This document shows, one piece after another, positions 1 through 5,788 of a DNA stretch of 13,357 bases. Position 1 is the stretch's first letter, and every line of letters starts with the position of its first letter. Source of the DNA: Acidobacteriota bacterium (GTDB lineage: Bacteria > Acidobacteriota > Blastocatellia > RBC074); contig JAKEHZ010000156.1 of NCBI GenBank assembly GCA_022614735.1, positions 1 to 13,357 on the forward strand. Reading direction: 5' to 3'. The translations under genes were made by a program, and so were the position numbers. The notes beneath the pieces were generated by a model. That model worked only from the letters and a program-made list of their open reading frames with translations, was not told the DNA's origin and made no database searches.

Positions 1-99
1 CCCTTTTCGCATGTTTCGTCTATTTTCGCCAATTCTTGTTGCCTCGCATTCTCTCTTGGACTTTTTCAAAGCGGCGCATGAATGAAACGCACACACTAA
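1..99 (+). repeat. Partial, diverged copy of the palindromic element found at 3961-4123
   Basis: Bases 5-29 match 4039-4063 at 22 of 25 positions, and bases 71-99 match 4094-4122 at 26 of 29 positions, in the same order and orientation. The stretch between (30-70) is longer than its counterpart and does not align well. Only the right half is inside the window; a left half, if present, lies upstream of base 1. The copy ends in CACTAA, like the full element. It has no coding potential. Confidence 0.7.
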
Positions 100-561
100 T
101 AAAATTCCATTGATTAGAAAGTTAGACTTGATTAGAAAGTTAGAAAAGTATATTCTCCTTCCGGGTCAGCCAATCCTGTAGCCGCTACCGTTGGAAATGT
201 TGAGTAAATCTTGATTATGAATCTAAGAACAATTAGCCCGCGATTGGCGTCATGTTTTTTTTCTCGCTGTCGGCAAAATATGCCGATGACCGGGTTCTGG
301 TAGCGCGAAGAGTTTTAGGAGCAATTTAAATATTACTCAGCTGTAATGACTCAGCCCTAGCTTTTATAGTTTTTAGTCGGTTGTAGATAAAAATAGATTC
401 TTCGTCAGCCATAATGTCACGACAGGCGGGCACGATAATTTGTCGGGACAAACGATCGAATCTAATTTATTGACCGCCTGCAGCATGATCTTCATAAGAC
501 AATCAAAGAGTCGCTAAGATTTGCTGCCCAATCCAGGCCATGGTGTCAGGGGTGCCAGAGA
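100..561. other. Upstream region of the activator gene, no gene seen
   Basis: No convincing reading frame with a ribosome binding site occurs on either strand. The stretch is AT-rich with scattered stops. It holds a short tandem repeat (110-144, listed separately). An AGGGG at 548-552 may serve as the ribosome binding site of the gene starting at 562. No clear sigma-70 or sigma-54 promoter could be picked with confidence. Confidence 0.5.
110..144 (+). repeat. Tandem 17-bp direct repeat (period 18)
   Basis: The 17-mer TTGATTAGAAAGTTAGA occurs at 110-126 and again, identical, at 128-144, with one base between. It lies just beyond the partial palindromic element and about 420 bp upstream of the activator gene. 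It could be a protein binding site or a slippage product; the sequence does not decide between them. Confidence 0.7.
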
Positions 562-1962
562 ATGAAACCAGCCAATGTCCTACTGCTCGACATCAATCCT
601 TCGAGTGAGCTCAGCGGTAAGTTGCGTGGAATACTTGAATCAACACCGAACGGCGAGATTCAACTCCAACAGGAAATAATCAACAGCAGTGATACACGTG
701 ACCTGCCGGGAGGAGACGTGCGCGATCTGGTCTCGCGCGCCAAACCGGCAGTGATCTTTCTGGTCTCCGCCTGGAACGTTCTCAGGCGTGCCAAAGCTTT
801 GTTTCAATCTCTGCGGCGCGAGCCTCCCGAGCCGCCCATCGTAGTCGTCTCCGACGCCGATGCCCCTGAGATGTTCGATATGATCAGACTCGGAGCGGCC
901 GATTTCATCACGCCGCCTCTGACGCCCATGGGAATACTTCCAAGACTCTGGCGATTGCTCGAACAGACCGTTCGGGGCGAGACGTTGGGATACCGGCTGA
1001 AAGAAAAATTTGTTGGGACGAATATGTTGATCGGAGAAAGCCCGGCATTTCTGGAAGTCGTCAAAAAGATTCCAACCATCGCTCCGGGCGACACAACCAT
1101 TCTCATCTCAGGGGAGACCGGAACCGGTAAAGAGGTCTGCGCCCGTTCGATCCACCGTCTCAGCCAGCGCGCGGAACGAAGCTTTGTCGCCGTCAATTGC
1201 GGTTCGATCCCGATCGATCTGGTCGAGAGCGAGCTTTTCGGCCACGAGCGTGGCGCATTCACCGGAGCGGTTGCATCAAAGATCGGAATGATCCACGAGG
1301 CCGAAGGCGGAACGCTCTTCCTTGATGAACTTGACAGCCTCCCTTTGCTCGCCCAGGTCAAATTGCTGCGCTTTCTTCAGGAGAAGGAGTATCGAGCGGT
1401 CGGCTCGACGAAGACCCGATACGCCGATGTGCGTGTCATCGCCGCAACCAACGTCAATATAGATAAGGCGGTGCGAGAGGGAAAGATTCGCCAGGATTTG
1501 TATTACAGACTCAATATGATCCCGATCGCCCTGCCGCCGTTGCGCGAACGTCGTGAAGACATTCCGCTGTTGGCCGCAACTTTTCTCGCTCAATTTGCGA
1601 AGAAATATGGAAAACACGTTTACGGCTTTTCATCCGATGCTCTGCATAAACTTTGCTTATACGATTGGCCCGGCAATGTTCGTGAGCTTGAAAGCGTCGT
1701 CGGACGCGCCCTGACATTCGTTGAACAGCCGCTGATTCACAGCCAAGACATTTCTTTACCTGGCCCCGCTCCCAAATCTTTTCAGGAGATGAAGGAAGAG
1801 ATGGTCCAGCAGTTCGAGCGCACCTACATCCAGAGCATGCTGATCGCTTTCGACGGTAACATCACAAAGGCAGCCGAAGCTGCTCAAAAGGATCGTCGCT
1901 CTTTCTTTGAATTGATCCGCAAGCTAGGAATTGATGTCGAAAGATTCAGGACGAAGAAGTAA
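562..1962 (+). CDS. Sigma-54-dependent transcriptional activator with a degenerate receiver domain
   Basis: This 466-residue protein is a bacterial enhancer-binding protein that would use ATP to open sigma-54 RNA polymerase promoters. Residues 1-135 look like a response-regulator receiver fold, but the key residues are missing: V68 sits where the phosphorylated Asp is expected, and T117 (in GAADFITPP) where the conserved Lys is expected. Residues 150-400 are the AAA+ domain, with Walker A GETGTGKE (184-191), the sigma-54 contact loop GAFTGA (231-236), Walker B TLFLDE (251-256), sensor I region VIAATN (292-297), arginine-finger region with R310 and R316, and sensor II WPGNVREL (369-376). A Fis-type helix-turn-helix occupies about 430-460. 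ATG follows AGGGG at 548-552. No histidine kinase gene is adjacent. A -24/-12 promoter begins 165 bp after its stop, so the downstream cassettes are the obvious target. The AAA+ and HTH calls are firm; the target is inferred. Confidence 0.95.
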   Translation: MKPANVLLLDINPSSELSGKLRGILESTPNGEIQLQQEIINSSDTRDLPGGDVRDLVSRAKPAVIFLVSAWNVLRRAKALFQSLRREPPEPPIVVVSDADAPEMFDMIRLGAADFITPPLTPMGILPRLWRLLEQTVRGETLGYRLKEKFVGTNMLIGESPAFLEVVKKIPTIAPGDTTILISGETGTGKEVCARSIHRLSQRAERSFVAVNCGSIPIDLVESELFGHERGAFTGAVASKIGMIHEAEGGTLFLDELDSLPLLAQVKLLRFLQEKEYRAVGSTKTRYADVRVIAATNVNIDKAVREGKIRQDLYYRLNMIPIALPPLRERREDIPLLAATFLAQFAKKYGKHVYGFSSDALHKLCLYDWPGNVRELESVVGRALTFVEQPLIHSQDISLPGPAPKSFQEMKEEMVQQFERTYIQSMLIAFDGNITKAAEAAQKDRRSFFELIRKLGIDVERFRTKK

Positions 1963-1979
1963 GCACCTGGCGCATCGAG

Positions 1980-1997
1980 CAGGGCAAATTTGCCCTG
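1980..1997. promoter_or_regulatory. Perfect 18-bp palindrome, candidate upstream activator site
   Basis: CAGGGCAAATTTGCCCTG is a perfect palindrome just after the activator gene. A similar, less perfect palindrome lies at 2049-2064. Enhancer-binding proteins typically bind paired palindromes 80-200 bp upstream of a -24/-12 promoter, and this one centres about 140 bp upstream of the -12 element. As RNA it could also fold into a 6-bp stem with a 6-base loop, but no T-run follows directly, so a terminator is less likely. Confidence 0.5.
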
Positions 1998-2048
1998 TCA
2001 CTAAGTCGTTTTTATGCGATTAATTAAACATCTCGTTATCAGGAGGCT

Positions 2049-2064
2049 AGGGCAAAATGCCCCT
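2049..2064. promoter_or_regulatory. Second, imperfect copy of the AGGGCAAA palindrome, candidate activator site
   Basis: AGGGCAAAATGCCCCT repeats the AGGGCAAA...GCCC core of the palindrome at 1980-1997. Centre-to-centre distance is about 68 bp, and this copy is about 75-80 bp upstream of the -24 element. The AT-rich stretch between the two copies could allow bending. Assignment as a binding site for the neighbouring activator is inference. Confidence 0.4.
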
Positions 2065-2127
2065 GCTTGCTCCATCACCCGGAACGAAAAATCAAGCACT
2101 TAGCGTTAAAAATGGCCTTCCGCGTCG

Positions 2128-2143
2128 TGGCACAATCGTTGCT
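2128..2143 (+). promoter_or_regulatory. Sigma-54 (-24/-12) promoter of cassette 1
   Basis: TGGCACAATCGTTGCT matches the sigma-54 consensus TGGCAC-N5-TTGC. The invariant GG (2129-2130) and GC (2141-2142) are separated by exactly 10 bases. Transcription would begin near 2154, giving a leader of about 100 bases before gene A1 at 2255. The activator gene of the matching class lies directly upstream. Confidence 0.85.
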
Positions 2144-2197
2144 CTTTGATCTGGCGTAAATTTAGCCAACCGCAGATTGACTAATCAGCCACAATCA

Positions 2198-2216
2198 GCG
2201 GTAAGGGTAGAAAGCA
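2198..2216 (+). promoter_or_regulatory. Conserved 19-base leader element of gene A1
   Basis: GCGGTAAGGGTAGAAAGCA is identical at 4350-4368 upstream of gene A2, although the surrounding leaders differ in length. A nearby TTAGCC..CCGCAG block (from 2162) is also shared. CCGC of that block can pair with GCGG of this element. It lies 38 bases before the start codon, too far to be a ribosome binding site. Its function is unknown; it may be an RNA or protein binding site. Confidence 0.5.
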
Positions 2217-2254
2217 AACAACAATCTCAGCAAAAGAAACGAAAGGAAACCAAA

Positions 2255-2698
2255 ATGGCGGACATATATCCTATCCAACCATTTATCTCAAACAATCTAG
2301 CGTGGGAAACGACCGATTTAGAGGTCACCAAGGCGGCTGGCCCGGACGATCCGGTCAATATCATCAGAACGAACGAGGCTTTTGATGTTACTCTGACGTT
2401 CCAGGGTAACCCTGCGGGGATCATCTTTAATGGATACAAGGTAAGCAATCTGAAGTACCGTGTGAGGTATTTCGCCGAATCAATGGGGCCAGGATCTAAT
2501 AATGTCGACCTGGGCTTTCACGACGACACTCTCGTTGTCGGGACTGATATCTATACGGCCGCTAAAACGACATTCACCGTTCCCGCCGGGACGTTGCTAG
2601 CAGGTGTCTACAGACTCTCGGCTACGCTTACCTTTCCTACTGCTCCAGGCCATGCAGGATTCTTCGAGGGAACTCTGCTTCAAGTGATCGAGCCATAA
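2255..2698 (+). CDS. Cassette 1 gene A: small beta-rich protein of unknown function
   Basis: I do not recognise this 147-residue protein. No signal peptide or membrane segment is seen, so it is probably cytosolic. It is rich in alternating hydrophobic residues, suggesting a beta-sandwich. Landmarks are ETTDLEVT (18-25), FDVTLTFQG (43-51), YFAESMGPG (72-80), GVYRLSATLTF (117-127) and FFEGTLLQV (136-144). Its paralogue A2 shares these landmarks, and the C-terminal domain of gene B next door shows the same pattern. ATG 2255 is preferred to an upstream TTG at 2177, because an AAAGGA ribosome binding site precedes it and the same arrangement occurs before A2. The gene is the first of a unit with a sigma-54 promoter about 110 bp upstream. 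It is well supported as a gene; its function is open. Confidence 0.85.
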   Translation: MADIYPIQPFISNNLAWETTDLEVTKAAGPDDPVNIIRTNEAFDVTLTFQGNPAGIIFNGYKVSNLKYRVRYFAESMGPGSNNVDLGFHDDTLVVGTDIYTAAKTTFTVPAGTLLAGVYRLSATLTFPTAPGHAGFFEGTLLQVIEP

Positions 2699-2769
2699 CT
2701 TGATTCTTCCAGTGAACCAGTAAAGGGTTCCTGCGGAAATGGTAATTGGTGAATGATTACAGGAGGTCG

Positions 2770-2824
2770 CTGATCTCATTATCGAGAGGTCAAAACAGGA
2801 TCGAAGATAATAGGTCAGTGACCT
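2770..2824 (+). promoter_or_regulatory. Conserved A-B intergenic block, copy 1
   Basis: This 55-base stretch between A1 and B1 matches 4882-4936 between A2 and B2 with only 6 differences. It contains two possible short stems, TCTC-ATTATC-GAGA and GGTC-AGT-GACC, the second followed by TTTTCT. In copy 2 one differing base falls in each stem and both keep pairing through G-U. It could be an RNA processing, attenuation or regulator binding site; the sequence alone does not tell which. Confidence 0.6.
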
Positions 2825-2860
2825 TTTCTATATATTTGACATTAATTAGAGGTGACAGCC

Positions 2861-3820
2861 ATGCCCGACGTATTTACTAGCATTCATGGTATCAGTCCTC
2901 TGACCGCTTCAAGTCTTCAGGAAGCAGGAATACTCTCGTATGAAAAACTCGCTGCAATGACACCGGAAGAGGTTGTCGAGAGGATCGGTACATCCTCAGG
3001 TATATCGGCTGAAATCATTGCAAAAGAGGACTGGATCGGCCAGGCTGCAAAACTTGCGGAAAAATCCCAATCAACAATTTCAGATCCCGAGAAGAAAGAC
3101 TCAGAAGCAAGTCTCCACGCGACGAACTATATGGTGGAAGTCTTTCTCGATGGGTCTAACAAAGTTCATCGAACCAGAGTTTATCACGTACAAAGTGACG
3201 AGGGAGAGGCGTGGGATTATTGGGACGAAGGCCGGTTACTCACTTTCTTCAAACGGCGCCCTGAGTTGAGGCTCGCGAAACTTTTGCAGGCAGCAAAAAA
3301 CGCACCGCCTGCCAAATCCAAGCAAACAGAAGAAATCAAGACAGCAAAAATCAACGCGAAGTCTTCGGCTGCGACTTCTCCATCGTCAGCAATAACTGTC
3401 GCTACTGGATCGAAAGTTGATGCAGTAAAAAGAGCCATTGGCATGCCGCGCTTAGAGAAGTTAGAAATAATTCCAGAGGGATTCAGATCTCAGTGCAGGT
3501 CATTCGATCACCGACAGACTTTCAATGTACGATTGTTCCTTGATCTTGTTGATATGAAGCATAGCGGACAAGAGCCATTCAATTATACTGTCGCCGTTAT
3601 GGCAAAGAGAATTGGCGGTGACCCCCAACAATATTTCATTAAGGATCAAGGCACAATTACGTCACACAACAACGCGACTCTTAACCTGAAATGGTCATCG
3701 CTTCCGCAGGGGACATATCGCATTACTGCAGCATTGACACTCAGCCCCAGATATACAGATGCAGAGCAGCAACTTGATCTCACCGCATCTCTGGAGGGCG
3801 GTCTATTCGAGGTTCATTGA
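2861..3820 (+). CDS. Cassette 1 gene B: HhH-domain protein with conserved middle domain and A-like C-terminal domain
   Basis: This 319-residue protein has no family name I can give. Residues 1-68 resemble a helix-hairpin-helix fold of the Rad51-N/DUF4332 kind: IHGISPLTASSLQEAGI (8-24), then a second helical pair ending near LAEK. Residues 86-146 form a compact domain shared with B2, with HVQS (109-112), a W-D-Y-W-D segment (118-122) and LTFFKRRPELRL (127-138). A Ser/Ala/Lys-rich linker runs from about 147 to 197. Residues 198-319 form a beta-rich domain with FNVRLFLDL (221-229), KDQGTITS (261-268), GTYRITAALTL (284-294) and LEGGLF (311-316), echoing gene A. ATG 2861 is chosen over a GTG at 2852 because AGAGGTG precedes it. 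The HhH part suggests nucleic-acid or protein binding (inference). It lies 162 bp downstream of A1 and is probably co-transcribed. Confidence 0.85.
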   Translation: MPDVFTSIHGISPLTASSLQEAGILSYEKLAAMTPEEVVERIGTSSGISAEIIAKEDWIGQAAKLAEKSQSTISDPEKKDSEASLHATNYMVEVFLDGSNKVHRTRVYHVQSDEGEAWDYWDEGRLLTFFKRRPELRLAKLLQAAKNAPPAKSKQTEEIKTAKINAKSSAATSPSSAITVATGSKVDAVKRAIGMPRLEKLEIIPEGFRSQCRSFDHRQTFNVRLFLDLVDMKHSGQEPFNYTVAVMAKRIGGDPQQYFIKDQGTITSHNNATLNLKWSSLPQGTYRITAALTLSPRYTDAEQQLDLTASLEGGLFEVH

Positions 3821-3877
3821 GATTGTTCCTGCAGGCATTCATCACGGTCAATGAGCTTGTGAGCCGGTTCTATTACA

Positions 3878-3958
3878 TCAGTTAATGTAAGCTTTTGATC
3901 TGATATCCGAGCAAAATTCTTCTCCTTCATCCTCAGTTTTTATCGACATGCTCGTCAT
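3878..3958 (-). pseudogene. Truncated remnant of gene C (cassette 1)
   Basis: Read on the minus strand, 26 codons plus TGA align without gaps to residues 55-80 of the intact C2 protein (5789-6031). Ten of 26 residues are identical, including M-T-x-M-x-I-x-T and the C-terminal S-K-x-x-x-N, and the stop is in the same place. Several remaining changes are conservative (Y/F, I/V, E/D). The frame ends at an in-frame TAA supplied by the edge of the palindromic element at 3961. No N-terminal part of gene C is visible beyond that element. The position, convergent with B1 and just after it, mirrors C2 after B2. A 26-residue peptide from the ATG at 3958 is possible but unlikely. Confidence 0.65.
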
Positions 3959-3960
3959 GA

Positions 3961-4123
3961 CTTAGTGGGTGAGTTTCATACATGCGCCTCATCGTCGAAT
4001 TACAGGAGAACGCGAAACACGCGAAATATCCTAAGCAATTTCGCGTGTTTCGTCTCCTTTCGCGTGTTTCGCGTTCTCCTGTAATTCGACGATGCGGCGC
4101 ATGTATGAAACTCACCCACTAAG
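3961..4123. mobile_element. 163-bp palindromic element (MITE-like or other hairpin repeat)
   Basis: Arms 3961-4026 and 4058-4123 are inverted repeats of 66 bases with one mismatch. The ends are CTTAGTGGGTGAG and CTCACCCACTAAG. The loop (4027-4057) contains one more copy of the TTTCGCGTGTTTCG motif that also ends the arms, so alternative pairings are possible. No transposase or other protein is encoded, and no clear target-site duplication is seen. It sits exactly where the first gene C is cut off, which suggests insertion or a rearrangement at the element. A related half-copy occurs at 1-99, so it belongs to a repeated family. Confidence 0.8.
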
Positions 4124-4238
4124 CTCTTTTTCCGTTCTCAATAATTTTTTTCAGTCAGATTCAAGTTTTCCCGCGAAAATTACGCTTTTGTAGGTGAGGG
4201 CAGAAATAAGAACGAACGGCGTCCTCAGCAGGAAATAA

Positions 4239-4254
4239 TGGGACGATCGTTACT
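4239..4254 (+). promoter_or_regulatory. Degenerate sigma-54-like promoter of cassette 2
   Basis: TGGGACGATCGTTACT aligns base for base with the promoter of cassette 1 (12 of 16 identical). The -24 GG (4240-4241) is kept, but the -12 GC has become AC (4252-4253) and the CAC triplet is changed. Loss of the -12 G normally weakens sigma-54 recognition strongly, so this is either a weak promoter or a decayed one. Confidence 0.45.
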
Positions 4255-4349
4255 TACCTCTATTGCTAAAAAGTTAGCCGGCCGCAGTTTGGTAGCGGGT
4301 TCACATCGATCACCCTTTGATCAATTGATCCGTATCAGCCAATCGATCT

Positions 4350-4368
4350 GCGGTAAGGGTAGAAAGCA
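4350..4368 (+). promoter_or_regulatory. Conserved 19-base leader element of gene A2
   Basis: This is identical to 2198-2216 in the leader of A1. It lies 39 bases before the A2 start codon, nearly the same distance as in cassette 1. The spacing and perfect identity suggest selection, or else a recent conversion event. Confidence 0.5.
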
Positions 4369-4407
4369 TACAGCTAATTTCATCTTTAAGACCGAAAGGA
4401 AAACAAT

Positions 4408-4863
4408 ATGTCAGAACAATTTGCAATCGAACCGGTAGTCGCTGGTTTTTTTGAAGCGGAGACAACTGATCTGGAGATCACCAGGGACCCAGGCTTTGCT
4501 CCAACCAATATCGTCGACCCAGGGCAGCCATTTGATATCGCCCTGTCATTCCAGGGTGATCCCAATGGGGTCGTTTGGGCAATGCTGAAGCTCGTCACGA
4601 ATGGTGCGCCGCATGTTGCCCGAATTGACTATTTCGCCGAATCCATGGGACCGGGCGCCAACAATGTATTCCTCGGCACGAGGAATATTGTTCTCAACCC
4701 CGCACGGGATATCTATGGTGCTCATGGGCCGGCAAATGAAAACACCAAGTTGACTGTTTCCCTGCCTCAGAATGGTGTCTACAGACTCGCGGCTCAGATC
4801 ACATTCAGTGCGTTTGTGGTTGCGTCAGGGTTCTACGAGGGAACTCTGATAAGTGTCCGCTAG
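4408..4863 (+). CDS. Cassette 2 gene A: paralogue of the gene at 2255
   Basis: This 151-residue protein is of unknown function. It aligns with A1 over its whole length, with a strongly kept ETTDLEIT, FDIALSFQG, YFAESMGPG-x-NNV and GVYRLAAQITF series and an ending GFYEGTLISV. The rest has diverged considerably, so the duplication is not recent, or the copies evolve fast. No signal peptide or transmembrane segment is evident. ATG 4408 follows GAAAGGAAAACA, the same ribosome binding arrangement as A1. It is the first gene of cassette 2, 97 bp before B2. Its promoter resembles that of A1 but has a damaged -12 element, so the two copies are probably regulated differently. Confidence 0.85.
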   Translation: MSEQFAIEPVVAGFFEAETTDLEITRDPGFAPTNIVDPGQPFDIALSFQGDPNGVVWAMLKLVTNGAPHVARIDYFAESMGPGANNVFLGTRNIVLNPARDIYGAHGPANENTKLTVSLPQNGVYRLAAQITFSAFVVASGFYEGTLISVR

Positions 4864-4881
4864 ACTGATCGCAGCAGGCTA

Positions 4882-4936
4882 CTGATCTTATTATCGAGAT
4901 GTCATAACGGGATCGAAGATGATAGGTCAGTGGCCT
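4882..4936 (+). promoter_or_regulatory. Conserved A-B intergenic block, copy 2
   Basis: This is the counterpart of 2770-2824 with 6 differences in 55 bases. The two candidate stems become TCTT-ATTATC-GAGA and GGTC-AGT-GGCC, each kept with one G-U pair. The block ends 24 bases before the B2 start codon. Confidence 0.6.
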
Positions 4937-4960
4937 CTTTTCATTTTTGAGGTACTAGCC

Positions 4961-5764
4961 ATGTCCGACGACCAGACCAGCAAACAAGGGATAGACCAAA
5001 CAACTGCAGATGGAGAAGAGATCATGCTACCAATGGCGCCAGATTCCGAGAAAAAAAACGGAGAGAGCGGCGGGCACGCAATGAACTATATGTTGGAACT
5101 CTTCCTCGACGATAATAATTACGTTTATCGAACCACCATTTTACATGTTCAAAGTGGTCAGGAAGAATCGTGGGATAACTGGGATCAATCCCAACTGCTC
5201 ACTTTCTTCAAACGGCGTCCTGAGTTGAGACTCACAAAAATTCTGCAGGTAGCAGAGACCATTGAATCGGGCCAGGATAAGAAACCACTGGAAACTCGGG
5301 TGACTCCTCTTGCCAGGACTGCTTCACCATCACCAACCTCCATCGGAAGCAAAACAAGAGCGGGTGAGAAAGAGGCCACCGCTTCCAAGTCATTCCTACG
5401 TAAGTTGGATATTATCTCGGCGATATCGAGAATCCCCAGCAGATCAGTCGATCACAATCAAGGTTTTAATGTACGATTGCATCTTGATCTTGCTCAAATC
5501 ATGTCCTTGGGACAAGGACCGTTCGATTACACTGTGTCTGTCCTGGCAAAGAGTATGAGCAGCCAAAGCCAACAATCTTTCATCAAGGATCAAGGCACAA
5601 TCACGTCCGGCAAAAACATGACTCTTAACCTCTATTGGCCGGAGCTGGCGCCAGGCGTATATCGAATCTCTGCGGCGTTGACACTCAGCATCAGAGACAC
5701 TGACGCAGCATCACAGCGCGATCTCTCTGCATCTCTGGAAGGCGGTCTATTCCGGGTTTCTTGA
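4961..5764 (+). CDS. Cassette 2 gene B: paralogue of the gene at 2861, lacking the HhH domain
   Basis: This 267-residue protein is of unknown function. It starts MSDD where B1 starts MPDV, but the HhH region is absent: about 38 polar residues lead straight into the middle domain. That domain (40-99) keeps HVQSG (62-66), the W-D-N-W-D segment (71-75) and LTFFKRRPELRL (80-91). A Ser/Thr/Lys-rich linker (100-145) follows. The C-terminal beta-rich domain (148-267) has FNVRLHLDL (169-177), FIKDQGTITSG (207-217), GVYRISAALTL (232-242) and LEGGLF (259-264). ATG 4961 is preferred to the ATG at 4919, which lies inside the conserved intergenic block; TTGAGG precedes 4961, as in B1. It is probably co-transcribed with A2 and is convergent with C2, 24 bp away. 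Confidence 0.85.
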   Translation: MSDDQTSKQGIDQTTADGEEIMLPMAPDSEKKNGESGGHAMNYMLELFLDDNNYVYRTTILHVQSGQEESWDNWDQSQLLTFFKRRPELRLTKILQVAETIESGQDKKPLETRVTPLARTASPSPTSIGSKTRAGEKEATASKSFLRKLDIISAISRIPSRSVDHNQGFNVRLHLDLAQIMSLGQGPFDYTVSVLAKSMSSQSQQSFIKDQGTITSGKNMTLNLYWPELAPGVYRISAALTLSIRDTDAASQRDLSASLEGGLFRVS

Positions 5765-5768
5765 AGTT

Positions 5769-5782
5769 ACACGCGCGCGTGT
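5769..5782. terminator. Short GC-rich palindrome between convergent B2 and C2, possible terminator
   Basis: ACACGCGCGCGTGT is a perfect 14-bp palindrome in the 24-bp gap between the two stop codons. A hairpin from it would have a very short stem and only TTT follows, so termination is a weak guess. The alternating CG core is also a Z-DNA-prone sequence. No equivalent is seen after B1. Confidence 0.25.
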
Positions 5783-5788
5783 TTGCAC

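Larger units (their letters stand above)
4124..4407. other. Upstream region and leader of cassette 2, no gene
   Basis: No supported gene is present. The stretch holds the weakened -24/-12-like site (4239-4254), the shared leader motifs TTAGCC..CCGCAG (from 4274) and the 19-base element (4350-4368). It also has about 40 extra bases relative to the cassette 1 leader. CCGCAG (4282-4287) and CTGCGG (4348-4353) could pair as a 6-bp stem. Only a half-site AGGGCA (4198-4203) recalls the palindromes found upstream of cassette 1. Confidence 0.5.

Noticed and set aside
542..555. GG-N10-GC pattern resembling a sigma-54 promoter before the activator gene
   Set aside because: Only the bare dinucleotides match, and it lies 7 bases from the start codon, leaving no room for a transcript start.
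1980..1997. Rho-independent terminator of the activator gene
   Set aside because: The palindrome could form a hairpin, but no T-run follows directly and a second copy lies downstream at enhancer distance; a binding site fits better, though termination is not excluded.
2177..2254. N-terminal extension of gene A1 from a TTG start
   Set aside because: It has a rare start codon and overlaps the conserved leader element. A2 shows no equivalent extension. ATG 2255 has the better ribosome binding site.
2769..2880. Possible small reading frame from CTG after AGGAGG in the A-B gap
   Set aside because: All six differences from the cassette 2 copy would change the amino acid, which is opposite to what a coding sequence shows. 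No normal start codon follows the AGGAGG.
3933..4115. 60-codon minus-strand reading frame inside the palindromic element
   Set aside because: It follows from the inverted-repeat sequence, has no ribosome binding site, and uses a different frame from the gene C remnant.
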